Of a DNA stretch of 21,475 nt, positions 1 through 6,740 are shown one piece after another (positions within the stretch are counted from its first letter, which is position 1; every line of letters begins with the position of its first letter). Location of the stretch: assembly GCA_964528595.1 (NCBI GenBank), contig CAZGTM010000062.1, forward strand, positions 1-21,475, in the 5' to 3' direction. The stretch comes from CAYFKJ01 sp964528595. Lineage in GTDB: Bacteria; Pseudomonadota; Alphaproteobacteria; UBA2966. Made by a program: the position numbers and the translations under genes. The notes below the pieces were generated by a model that was not told where the DNA came from, made no database searches, and saw only the letters and a list, made by a program, of their open reading frames with translations.

Positions 1-67
1 TTGAAATATATAGTTGGGCTGGCCAACAAAACGAACGGCTATTTCGGCATACCACGTATGTGCCGGG

Positions 68-1078
68 TCAATCTTCCGTGTCCACGGCGACCACGGCGAG
101 GCAATCTCCGGCCTGCGCGAGGCCGGGGTGGTGGCGGCAGATCAGCATCCCCGAAAGCTCGGCGCGGTAGTCCTGAGGCGGGCGTTCGGGCTCTTCCACG
201 TAATGTATGCGGCCCACTACGTCCCCCGCCGCAACCATCGAGCCCAAGGACGCGACCGCTTCATAGATGCCGTCCGTCCGGGCCGCCGTGAAGCAGGCCG
301 CATCGGGCGTTTCCATCACCCGCGTCGGCGTCTCGCGCAGGTCCAGGGCGCCGTCGACCAGCCCGAAATGACCCAACAGGTTGCGCACGCCGCGCTTCGC
401 CATCTCCACGTTTTCGGGCCGCGCCGTGCCGCCGCCGCCCAACTCGGTGGAAACGAAAACCTTGCCCAGATCCTCGACGGTGGTGTCGAGCATGCCGACG
501 GCGTTAAGCTCCTCCAGGATGAGGCCGAGCGGGGTGCCGAAGGCCATCATCGCCGCCCGCGTCCGCGCCATTTGATCGTTATCGGTCAGGCGGTGAATTA
601 CGGCAGAGGGCACGAAGTCCAGCGTTTTGCCCCCTGAATGAATGTCGATCACCGCGTCCGCCGGCGCCACCAGATAGCGCGTCACGTAGTCCGCGATCAT
701 CTCCGTCACGTTGCCGTCCCAGCGGCCGGGGAAGGCCCGGTTCATGTTGCCGCCGTCGATCGGCGACGTGCGGGCGCCGGTGCGCACCGCCGGCAGGTTC
801 AGGGCCGGTACGATAATGACCCGGCCCTTGACCTCGTCCGGGTCCAGCCCGCGGGCAAGATCGAGGAGGGCGATGGGACCTTCGTATTCATCGCCGTGGT
901 TGCCGCCGGTGAACAGAACGGTCGGGCCGGGGGCGCCGCCTTTGATGACGATCAGCGGCACACGCACGCTGCCCCAGGCGGAATCATCCCGGCTGTGCGG
1001 CACGATGATGCTGCCGAACTGCTTGCCCGCCTTTTCGAGATCGATATCGGCGGCGACCTTGGTCGGTTCGTCCGTCAT
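68..1078 (-). CDS. doeB: DoeB-like N-alpha-acetyl-L-2,4-diaminobutyrate deacetylase (succinylglutamate desuccinylase/aspartoacylase family)
   Basis: Predicted cytoplasmic zinc deacylase of 336 residues. In ectoine catabolism DoeB (EutE) removes the acetyl group from N-alpha-acetyl-2,4-diaminobutyrate made by DoeA. Seen in the sequence: the zinc motif GGNHGDEYEG (H61, E64), the family motif DGGNMNRAFPG near residues 108-118, and DIHSGG carrying the third zinc ligand, H147. I chose the ATG at 1078 because GGGGGAA lies just upstream on the minus strand; a longer frame reaching 1117 adds a poorly convincing 13 residues. It is divergent from the doeA-like gene with 114 bp between the two starts, so both probably share a control region. 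Family assignment is firm; the exact substrate is inferred mainly from the doeA neighbour, since other members act on different N-acyl amino acids. Confidence 0.85.
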   Translation of the reverse strand: MTDEPTKVAADIDLEKAGKQFGSIIVPHSRDDSAWGSVRVPLIVIKGGAPGPTVLFTGGNHGDEYEGPIALLDLARGLDPDEVKGRVIIVPALNLPAVRTGARTSPIDGGNMNRAFPGRWDGNVTEMIADYVTRYLVAPADAVIDIHSGGKTLDFVPSAVIHRLTDNDQMARTRAAMMAFGTPLGLILEELNAVGMLDTTVEDLGKVFVSTELGGGGTARPENVEMAKRGVRNLLGHFGLVDGALDLRETPTRVMETPDAACFTAARTDGIYEAVASLGSMVAAGDVVGRIHYVEEPERPPQDYRAELSGMLICRHHPGLAQAGDCLAVVAVDTED

Positions 1079-1192
1079 AAATTCCCCCACGGATCCACTA
1101 CATCCGGTGACAGCCATCTAACCGCATTTTGTCGCCCGAGCAACGGTCAATGCGCTAACCTGCATCGCGGATCATCACGCGGGGAGAACAAA
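1079..1192. promoter_or_regulatory. Divergent control region between doeB-like and doeA-like genes
   Basis: This 114-bp gap separates two divergent starts and must hold both promoters. The ribosome binding sites are visible at each edge: GGGGGAA for the minus gene and GGGGAGAA at 1181-1188 for the plus gene. I could not identify convincing -35/-10 pairs or a clear operator dyad. No DoeX/AsnC-type regulator gene, which often accompanies ectoine catabolic genes, is present in this window. Confidence 0.5.
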
Positions 1193-2371
1193 TTGTCGCA
1201 AACACGTCCCTTTAGCCAAACCGAATATGACGCCCGCCTGGCGGCCACGCGCGAGCGCATGGCGGCGGCCGGACTGGATCTTCTGATCGTCACCGACCCG
1301 GCCAACATGAACTACCTGACGGGCTATGACGGCTGGTCGTTTTACACGCCGCAATGCCTCGCTCTGCCGGCAGACGGCGCCTCACCGGTCTGGATCGGCC
1401 GCGGCATCGACGCCGGGGGCGCGCGGGTCACCACCTTCCTCGGCGAGGCCGACATCGTGCCTTACCCGGACGATTACGTGCAGGCGCGCGACAAGCACCC
1501 CATGGACTACGCCGCCGAGCATATCCGCTCGCGGGGCTGGGGCACGGGCACGGTCGGCCTGGAAATGGACAGCTATTATTTCTCAGCAAGGGCCTGCGCC
1601 GCCTTGGAGAACGGGCTGCCCGACGCGCGCATCAGCGATTGCGATCATCTGGTGAACTGGGTGCGGGCGGTCAAGTCGCCGGCGGAGCTCGAGCTGATGC
1701 ACAAGGCCGCGCGCCTGATCGAATTGGCCATGCAGGCGGGCGTCGACGCCATCCGGCCCGGCGTCCGCCAGTGCGACGCCGTGGCGGCGATCTACGCCGC
1801 ACAGATTGCCGGCCACCCCGACTTCGGCGGCGACTACACTGCCATCGTGCCCATGCTGCCGACCGGCATCGGCACCTCGACGCCGCACCTGACCTGGACC
1901 GACGATGAATTCGTGACGGGCGAAGCGACCATCCTGGAACTCGCCGGCGCCCACCGGCGCTACCACTGCCCGATGGCGCGGACGGTCTTCTTAGGGGACC
2001 CTCCCGACAAACTCAGCGACACCGCCAAGGTTGTGGTCGAAGGGCTGAACAAAGCGCTGGAGGCGGCCAAACCCGGCGTCACCTGCGGCGAGGTCGAAGC
2101 TGTCTGGCGCGCCAGTATCGCCCGGCACGGCCTTGAGAAGGCTTCCCGCATCGGCTATTCCACCGGCCTCAACTACCCGCCGGACTGGGGCGAGCACACC
2201 ATGAGCCTCAGGCCCGGCGACGACAGCGTGATGGCGCCCGGCATGACCTTTCACATGATTCCCGGCATCTGGATGGACGACTGGGGCATCGAGATCAGCG
2301 AATGTTTCCAGGTGACCGAGCAAGGCGCCGCGCCCTTTTGTGATTTTCCCAGGGAACTGGTTGTGAAATGA
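1193..2371 (+). CDS. doeA: DoeA-like ectoine hydrolase (M24 creatinase/prolidase fold)
   Basis: Predicted cytoplasmic hydrolase of 392 residues that opens the ectoine ring to N-acetyl-diaminobutyrate. It has the two-domain creatinase/aminopeptidase P layout: an N-terminal domain (about residues 1-155) with the segment NMNYLTGYDGWSFYTPQ, and a C-terminal pita-bread domain containing FGGDYTAIVPMLP, PHLTWTDDEF, RRYHCPMARTVFLG, YPPDWGEHTMSLRPGD and GMTFHMIPG. These match the DoeA/EutD subgroup as I remember it more closely than prolidases. The reading frame is open back to 638, but homology begins at a TTG at 1193 with GGGGAGAA 4 nt upstream, so I take this rare start. The frame upstream of it is antisense to doeB and is not a coding extension. 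The methyltransferase gene follows 28 bp downstream. Confidence 0.87.
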   Translation: MSQTRPFSQTEYDARLAATRERMAAAGLDLLIVTDPANMNYLTGYDGWSFYTPQCLALPADGASPVWIGRGIDAGGARVTTFLGEADIVPYPDDYVQARDKHPMDYAAEHIRSRGWGTGTVGLEMDSYYFSARACAALENGLPDARISDCDHLVNWVRAVKSPAELELMHKAARLIELAMQAGVDAIRPGVRQCDAVAAIYAAQIAGHPDFGGDYTAIVPMLPTGIGTSTPHLTWTDDEFVTGEATILELAGAHRRYHCPMARTVFLGDPPDKLSDTAKVVVEGLNKALEAAKPGVTCGEVEAVWRASIARHGLEKASRIGYSTGLNYPPDWGEHTMSLRPGDDSVMAPGMTFHMIPGIWMDDWGIEISECFQVTEQGAAPFCDFPRELVVK

Positions 2372-2399
2372 TGGCGGCCTCCTGTGGGGGGATGCGGAT

Positions 2400-3305
2400 A
2401 TGAGCGATGATATTTGGCGCGGCCGCGAGGTGCTGGTGCTGGACGGCAGCATGGGCGATTACCTCAAATCGCGCGGCGTCGACATTCCCAGGGACATCTG
2501 GTCGGCCGCCCCGCTGCTGGAGGCGCCCGACGCGGTGCGCCGCCTGCACGTCGATTACATCCGCGCCGGCGCCGACATCATAACGACCAACAATTACGCC
2601 TGCGTCCCAAGCTATCTCGAACGCCGCGGCATGACGGAGCGCCTGGCCGAACTGGTCGAACTGTCGGCCCAACTGGCCATTGAGGCGCGCGATGAAGCCG
2701 CCGCCGGCAGCCTCATCGCCGGGGCGCTGCCGCCACTGGGCGAAAGCTATCGCCCCGACGAGGTGTTGGACGCCGCCGAGGCCCAGCCCGTCTACCGCCT
2801 CATCACCGACGCCCTGACGCCGCACGTCGACCTGTTGCTTTGCGAGACCATGTCGAGCATCGCCGAGGCCCGCATGACCGCCGAAGTGGCGGCGGCGGCG
2901 GACAAACCGGTCTGGCTGGCCTGGACGCTGGCTGACGATCATTCGGGCAGGCTGCGTTCGGGCGAGACCATCGCCGACGCCGTGGCGGCCGTGGCCGGTC
3001 TGGACGTCGGCGCCTATCTGTTCAATTGCTGCGTGCCGGAAAGCATCGATGCCGCGCTGAACCTATTGGGCGACCTCACGGACAAGCCCAAGGGCGCCTA
3101 CGCCAACGCCTTCCGCCCGGTGCCCGAAGGACGTGTCCTGGCGGATGGCCCGATCGAATATGACGAGGACATGGATCCCTGGACCTATGAGGTCCATGTC
3201 CGGCGCTGGCTGGGGCTGGGGGCGGCTGTCGTGGGCGGGTGTTGCGGCATCGGACCCGATCACATCCAGCGCCTGCGCATGCTGGCCCCGCGCGCCGTCG
3301 CTTGA
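2400..3305 (+). CDS. Homocysteine S-methyltransferase family protein (BHMT/MmuM type)
   Basis: Zn-dependent methyltransferase of 301 residues with a single TIM-barrel domain, of the family that moves a methyl group from a sulfonium or betaine donor to homocysteine to form methionine. Visible motifs: LDGSMGDYL near the N-terminus, TTNNYACVPSYLERRG at about 62-77, LLCETMSS at 146-153, and the zinc cysteines in FNCC (C210) and GGCC (C281, C282). Spacing and positions fit BHMT/MmuM. The start ATG has a run of six G at 2386-2391 upstream. It lies 28 bp after the doeA-like gene, so co-transcription is likely. The methyl donor cannot be told from sequence; S-methylmethionine, betaine and dimethylsulfoniopropionate-type donors are all known in the family. 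Confidence 0.87.
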   Translation: MSDDIWRGREVLVLDGSMGDYLKSRGVDIPRDIWSAAPLLEAPDAVRRLHVDYIRAGADIITTNNYACVPSYLERRGMTERLAELVELSAQLAIEARDEAAAGSLIAGALPPLGESYRPDEVLDAAEAQPVYRLITDALTPHVDLLLCETMSSIAEARMTAEVAAAADKPVWLAWTLADDHSGRLRSGETIADAVAAVAGLDVGAYLFNCCVPESIDAALNLLGDLTDKPKGAYANAFRPVPEGRVLADGPIEYDEDMDPWTYEVHVRRWLGLGAAVVGGCCGIGPDHIQRLRMLAPRAVA

Positions 3306-3311
3306 ATTGAT

Positions 3312-3339
3312 CTGCCGCCGCCAGTTCGGGAGGCGGCAG
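3312..3339 (+). terminator. Hairpin after the methyltransferase gene
   Basis: A perfect 8-bp inverted repeat, CTGCCGCC at 3312-3319 and GGCGGCAG at 3332-3339, encloses a 12-nt loop. It starts 6 bp after the stop codon of the methyltransferase gene. There is no T-run after it, so it could be a weak terminator or an mRNA 3' stabiliser rather than a classical intrinsic terminator. Confidence 0.4.
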
Positions 3340-3371
3340 GAAACACGTTGAACTTCTGACCGGAGGTTGCC

Positions 3372-4088
3372 GTGCATTACCTGATCAACCTGACTGTTCT
3401 GCTCGGTATCCTGTTTGCCTACGGGGCCGCCGCCAAGGAACGGGTGGACGTCGAGCTGGTGTTCCTGGCCGATGCTTCGGGCTCGATTGATGAGGCCGAA
3501 ATCCGTTTCCAGCGGCGGGGCTATGCCGAGGCCATCACCCATCCCGACCTGCTCAGGGCCCTTGCTGTCGGCGCTCGCGGCAAGATCGCCGTGACCTACG
3601 TCGAATGGGGCGACGCCTATTCGCAGGATGTCGTGGTGCCGTGGAGGGTGGTGAGCGACATGGAAAGCGCCACGGTTTTTGCCAACGAACTGATGGCCGC
3701 GCCGCGCCTGGCCTTCGGGCCCAATGCCATCGGCAGCGCCATCGCCGTGGCGCACGCGTTGATCGAGACAAACGACCTGGAAGGCACGCGCAAGATCATC
3801 GATTTTTCCGGCGACAGCGCCAACAACTGGGGTGGCGTACCGGTCGCCGAGGCGCGCGCCGCCGCCCTCGATGCCGGCATCGTCATCAACGGCCTGGCCA
3901 TCCTGTGCCGGGGCTGCAACGGCCGCCCGGTCGACTACGATGTCGAGGCCGCCTTCTCCAGTTATATCATCGGCGGCCCCGGCAGCTTCGTCGTCACGGC
4001 CGACAAGGACAAAAGCTTCGGCGCCGCGGTGCGCCGCAAGTTCATTCTGGAAATCGCCGGCGGGCTGCGCCGACAGGCGAGTCGATAA
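3372..4088 (+). CDS. DUF1194 family protein, secreted von Willebrand factor A-like
   Basis: Predicted exported protein of 238 residues; DUF1194 members have unknown function and a VWA-like fold. The N-terminus (1-21) is a hydrophobic signal peptide ending in YGAAA-KE. A metal-ion-dependent adhesion (MIDAS-like) motif DASGS sits at residues 34-38, followed by a mixed alpha/beta domain with FSGDSANNWGG (145-155), IINGLAIL-type strands and the C-terminal family signature IIGGPGSFV (199-207). An unusual CRGC pair (C179, C182) lies in the loop before that signature and could form a disulfide. The start is GTG at 3372 with GGAGG at 3362-3366. The gene stands alone between a hairpin and a dyad-rich intergenic segment. 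Confidence 0.82.
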   Translation: MHYLINLTVLLGILFAYGAAAKERVDVELVFLADASGSIDEAEIRFQRRGYAEAITHPDLLRALAVGARGKIAVTYVEWGDAYSQDVVVPWRVVSDMESATVFANELMAAPRLAFGPNAIGSAIAVAHALIETNDLEGTRKIIDFSGDSANNWGGVPVAEARAAALDAGIVINGLAILCRGCNGRPVDYDVEAAFSSYIIGGPGSFVVTADKDKSFGAAVRRKFILEIAGGLRRQASR

Positions 4089-4092
4089 AATT

Positions 4093-4120
4093 ATAGAATT
4101 TCTATCATTGCATAGAAATT
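4093..4120. promoter_or_regulatory. AT-rich dyad with three ATAGAA/TTCTAT half-sites
   Basis: Immediately after the DUF1194 stop codon there is a palindrome ATAGAA-T-TTCTAT (4093-4105), and then a third copy ATAGAAATT (4112-4120), which also forms a perfect 9-bp inverted repeat with AATTTCTAT at 4097-4105 around a 6-nt loop. Three half-sites in 28 bp at the upstream side of a small gene suggest a protein-binding operator. The arms are too AT-rich to be a good intrinsic terminator. No regulator can be named. Confidence 0.4.
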
Positions 4121-4191
4121 TCGGAAATTAACCGCCCGTTTACCTTGGTCCGCTATCAATGGCACCGGGGACGAGCGTAGTCAGTGAACAT

Positions 4192-4232
4192 TAGGGGTTT
4201 GGTAGACGAATTTACACCGGGAGTAACCCCTA
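4192..4232 (+). promoter_or_regulatory. Leader hairpin spanning the ribosome binding site of the small basic gene
   Basis: TAGGGGTT at 4192-4199 is perfectly complementary to AACCCCTA at 4225-4232. The right arm covers the spacer and the first base of the ATG at 4232, while the likely ribosome binding site GGGAG (4219-4223) sits in the 25-nt loop. Such a fold could limit initiation. If translation instead starts at the GTG at 4184, the repeat lies inside the coding region. Confidence 0.35.
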
Positions 4233-4411
4233 TGTTCGACCGCAGAAAGCCGGGTTCCACAACCCAGGACAGCGAAAACCGCAGTAAGACAGAGCGTAGA
4301 GCCAATCACGACCGCCGCAGCGCCAACCGCCGCGACGGCTATAGGGCCGGCCGCATCGAGCGCCGATCCGCCCTGTTTCCCAGACGCTGGTGCGGCATCC
4401 ACGCCCACTAG
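4232..4411 (+). CDS. Small Arg-rich protein of unknown function
   Basis: A 59-residue, strongly basic protein that I do not recognise. The central part is a loose repeat of RR dipeptides about seven residues apart (ERRANHDRRSANRR, then IERRS), a pattern seen in short linker-like segments of other bacterial proteins but not diagnostic. There is one Cys and two His in the last five residues. No signal peptide or membrane segment is visible. The ATG at 4232 has GGGAG 8 nt upstream; an in-frame GTG at 4184 would add 16 residues. Support for a real gene: a plausible ribosome binding site, an isolated position between upstream dyads and a strong downstream hairpin. Nucleic acid binding is possible given the charge but is only a guess. 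Confidence 0.5.
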   Translation: MFDRRKPGSTTQDSENRSKTERRANHDRRSANRRDGYRAGRIERRSALFPRRWCGIHAH

Positions 4412-4430
4412 TTTTCCGGACTGCGTCACA

Positions 4431-4462
4431 AAACGGCTCGGCCTCCAGAGGCCGGGCCGTTT
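4431..4462 (+). terminator. Strong intrinsic-terminator-like hairpin
   Basis: AAACGGCTCGGCCTC (4431-4445) and GAGGCCGGGCCGTTT (4448-4462) form a 15-bp stem with one G-U wobble and a 2-nt loop, flanked by A on the left and a short T tract inside the right arm. It lies 20 bp after the stop codon of the small basic gene and 60 bp before the GST gene, so it probably ends the small transcript. The trailing T-run is short. Confidence 0.7.
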
Positions 4463-4522
4463 GCAATTTCCGGCCGATATCCCGAAAATCGCCCATCGGA
4501 AATTCAGTCACGGACTTGCAGC

Positions 4523-5155
4523 ATGACGCACAAGATCAAAATCCTGGGGCGGAACAACTCCGTCAACGTACAAAAGACCATGTGGTGCGCGGCCGAGCTT
4601 GGCCTGGAGGTCGAGCGCAGCGATATCGGCGGGCACTTCGGCGGCAACGACACCCCGGAATTCCTGGCGCTCAATCCCAATGGCAGGATCCCGGTGCTGC
4701 AGGACGGCGACGTCACGCTGTGGGAATCCAACGCCATCGTGCGCTATCTGGCGGAAACCTATGGTTCCGAAACGCCCTGGTATCCCGCCGGCCACGAAGC
4801 GCGCGGCCAGGCGAACCAATGGATGGACTGGTCACTGGGCGCCCTGCAGCCGCCCATGGTCGTGGTCTTCTGGACCCTGATCCGGACGCCGCCCGAAAAC
4901 CGGGATTGGCAGGCCCTGGATGCCGCGGCCCTCGAGTGCGGCCAGCTTTACGGCATGCTCGACGCCTGGCTTGAGGACCGCCAATTCATCACCGGCGAAG
5001 AGCCTTCCATGGGCGATATCCCGGCCGCCTGCTTCGCCCACCGCTGGTTCGAACTGGATATCGAACGCCCCCAACTGAAAAACGTCGAAGCCTGGTACGC
5101 CCGATTTTGCGAACGCCCGGCTTACTGCCAAGAGGTCATGCTGCCGTTGAGTTAG
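4523..5155 (+). CDS. Glutathione S-transferase family protein
   Basis: Soluble protein of 210 residues with the two-domain GST layout. The N-terminal thioredoxin-like domain has NNSVNVQK (11-18; S13 or N12 is where theta-like bacterial GSTs place the residue that activates glutathione), the cis-proline in GRIPVL (P57), and the glutathione-binding motif WESNAIVRYLA (67-77). The helical C-terminal domain starts around residue 90 and includes FITGEEPSMGDIPAA, the N-capping-box region typical of the fold. The ribosome binding site upstream of the ATG at 4523 is weak. The gene is convergent with the next one and overlaps it by 4 bp at the stop codons. Substrate is unknown; detoxification or a specific catabolic conjugation are both possible. 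Confidence 0.88.
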   Translation: MTHKIKILGRNNSVNVQKTMWCAAELGLEVERSDIGGHFGGNDTPEFLALNPNGRIPVLQDGDVTLWESNAIVRYLAETYGSETPWYPAGHEARGQANQWMDWSLGALQPPMVVVFWTLIRTPPENRDWQALDAAALECGQLYGMLDAWLEDRQFITGEEPSMGDIPAACFAHRWFELDIERPQLKNVEAWYARFCERPAYCQEVMLPLS

Positions 5156-5928
5156 GATCGGTTCAGATGAATGGCCGCAACGCGGTGGCTGATCTCGGTG
5201 TCTCCATCGATCTCGCCCAGCGGCGCGATATCCCAGATCCAGGTTTCCCCGCCCGCCGGTAACGGGACGCCGTGAAGAGGCGTTTCGCGCAAGACTTCCG
5301 TGCCCGCGGCGTTGCGGTGGATGCGCTCGACGTCGGCAATCAGGCAGACCGGGCAGTTGAAGCGCCCGAGATATTCCAGATGCGCCTCGATCAGGCGCCT
5401 GCCCAGATCGGCCCGGACGTCCTCGTCAACCGATCCCCGGCGCTCCAGCCAGGCCAGGGGAATGACGGGCAACTGCGAAGCCAGATTGAGCGAGACGACG
5501 AAATCGACAGCGGGATCGTCCAGAAAGCCGGTTGGCGACGCGGCAATCGGCTTGCCGGCATGGATGTCGTCGAGGCTTTCTGTCAGGTCGCGGCTGACAA
5601 GCTGGACGTTGGCGAATCGCCGGGCCGCCCGGCGGGCGGGGCGGAGGTGCACGAGATCGACCAGCAATACCTGATCGAAGGCGCGCGACAGGTCGTCAAT
5701 CGGCAGGTCGTAAACCAGACCGGCGCCGAGCAGCAGGGCTTTCCGCCCGCCGCCTGAGTCCGCCGCATGCTCGCGGACAAACTGCCGGCTGTGTTCAAGA
5801 TGAAGCGCCCAGGCATCACGGCAGCGCCGCTGACGATGCCGGATGGCGATGGCTTCGCGCAGATACCCCATGCGCCGCCATGTCCGGGGACACGGCGTCG
5901 TCAGGGCTTCAAGCCATTCAAGGATCAT
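5152..5928 (-). CDS. Conserved hypothetical protein, possible methyltransferase-like Rossmann fold
   Basis: A 258-residue soluble protein I cannot assign to a named family. Features that hint at an S-adenosylmethionine-type Rossmann fold are a strand-glycine turn KALLLGAGLVYDLP (63-76), a strand ending in acidic residue VLLVDLVHLRP (87-97) where SAM enzymes bind the ribose, and DFVVSLNLASQLPVIP (142-157) in the place of motif IV. The N-terminus (1-50) is Arg-rich and helical. It follows the lipoprotein gene by 9 bp on the same strand, so the two are probably one transcript. The start ATG at 5928 lacks an obvious ribosome binding site; M20 is an alternative. Function and substrate are unknown. 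Confidence 0.7.
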   Translation of the reverse strand: MILEWLEALTTPCPRTWRRMGYLREAIAIRHRQRRCRDAWALHLEHSRQFVREHAADSGGGRKALLLGAGLVYDLPIDDLSRAFDQVLLVDLVHLRPARRAARRFANVQLVSRDLTESLDDIHAGKPIAASPTGFLDDPAVDFVVSLNLASQLPVIPLAWLERRGSVDEDVRADLGRRLIEAHLEYLGRFNCPVCLIADVERIHRNAAGTEVLRETPLHGVPLPAGGETWIWDIAPLGEIDGDTEISHRVAAIHLNRS

Positions 5929-5937
5929 GAGCGCACA

Positions 5938-6342
5938 TCAGGGCCGCCGGCAATTGGCCCTCACCAGGGTTTCACCCATGCTTTGCAGTTGCACGACGAC
6001 GGTCGTGTCCGTGCCGGCCACCGGCCAGAATTCGCTGTCCCGGCGGGGACAGGCCAGACGCGCGACCTCGCCCTTGTCCATGGCGCTCAGGCCGTCGAGG
6101 GAATTGGCCCTGGCGGCGCTGTAGAGGTCGACGTTGATGATGACTTCATTGCGGGAATTGGCCGTAATGCTACCCATTTTCCAGCCGCTTTCGGGCGGCA
6201 CGTCATGGTTCTTGGTGAGCCAGTCGGCCCCCGCCTGTTTGCGTTCGCCGGCATCATCACAACCGGCCATCACGACCGCCAGCGCAATTGCCGCAACGGC
6301 AAAACACGCTGTCGGCATGAACCGCCGAGATTTGATCGTCAT
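5938..6342 (-). CDS. Predicted lipoprotein of unknown function
   Basis: A 134-residue protein with a clear lipoprotein signal: basic residues at 4-7, a hydrophobic stretch to residue 27, and the lipobox VMAGC with the lipidated Cys at 28. After cleavage the mature part is about 106 residues, with D29 following the Cys, which in enterobacterial rules would favour inner-membrane retention. A second and third Cys (in LACPRR and ANCRRP) could form a disulfide. I take the ATG at 6342, with GGGGTG upstream, over an in-frame TTG at 6360. It is first in a probable two-gene transcript with the uncharacterised gene ending at 5152. No family recognised. Confidence 0.75.
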   Translation of the reverse strand: MTIKSRRFMPTACFAVAAIALAVVMAGCDDAGERKQAGADWLTKNHDVPPESGWKMGSITANSRNEVIINVDLYSAARANSLDGLSAMDKGEVARLACPRRDSEFWPVAGTDTTVVVQLQSMGETLVRANCRRP

Positions 6343-6740
6343 TTGGCACACCCCGACCAACTAAGACCAACCCCCTTGATGACAGCATAATCGGTTTTTA
6401 TTAATGGCGCATTAGGCTGGAACTCTCAGGGCTTGAACGCGTTATTCGCAACAAGGATAAGGAGAGCGGTTAACCCGGCGGCTGTTTCACCCACGCGCCC
6501 AGCCAAATTGATTTGTCGAGCGGCTACAAATAGTTCAGACCAAACTCTCGTGTCAAATGGTAGAATTGTTTGATTTCAACTGACTCTTAATTAAGAGCAC
6601 AATAAAAACGAAAGAACTATTTGAGAGTGTTTATTTGTAATTCTCATAATTTTGTTATTTACAGTAATTGCTAGCTAATTCTCCAACAAACACTATGATT
6701 GCCTCCTTAAATCGCGGGTCTTGGCCTACGGGGGGCTGAA
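6343..6740. other. AT-rich intergenic region with palindromes, no gene seen
   Basis: This 398-bp gap lies between two divergent genes, so it holds both promoters. From about 6490 it becomes markedly AT-rich compared with the rest of the window. It contains a perfect 14-bp palindrome CTCTTAATTAAGAG at 6584-6597 and an AATTCTCATAATT element at 6639-6651 whose reverse complement recurs exactly at 14381-14393. I found no convincing small ORF with a ribosome binding site, no tRNA and no T-run terminator. A good -10/-35 pair is not obvious; TTGTTA at 6652-6657 is a possible -35 for the plus-strand gene. Confidence 0.55.

Noticed and set aside
1..67. Possible gene tail at the left edge
   Set aside because: Open frames starting here run antisense to doeB; the 67 bp are too short to support any call.
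638..1192. Long upstream extension of the doeA reading frame
   Set aside because: It runs antisense to doeB, has no homology-like sequence, and a TTG with a strong ribosome binding site at 1193 fits the family's N-terminus.
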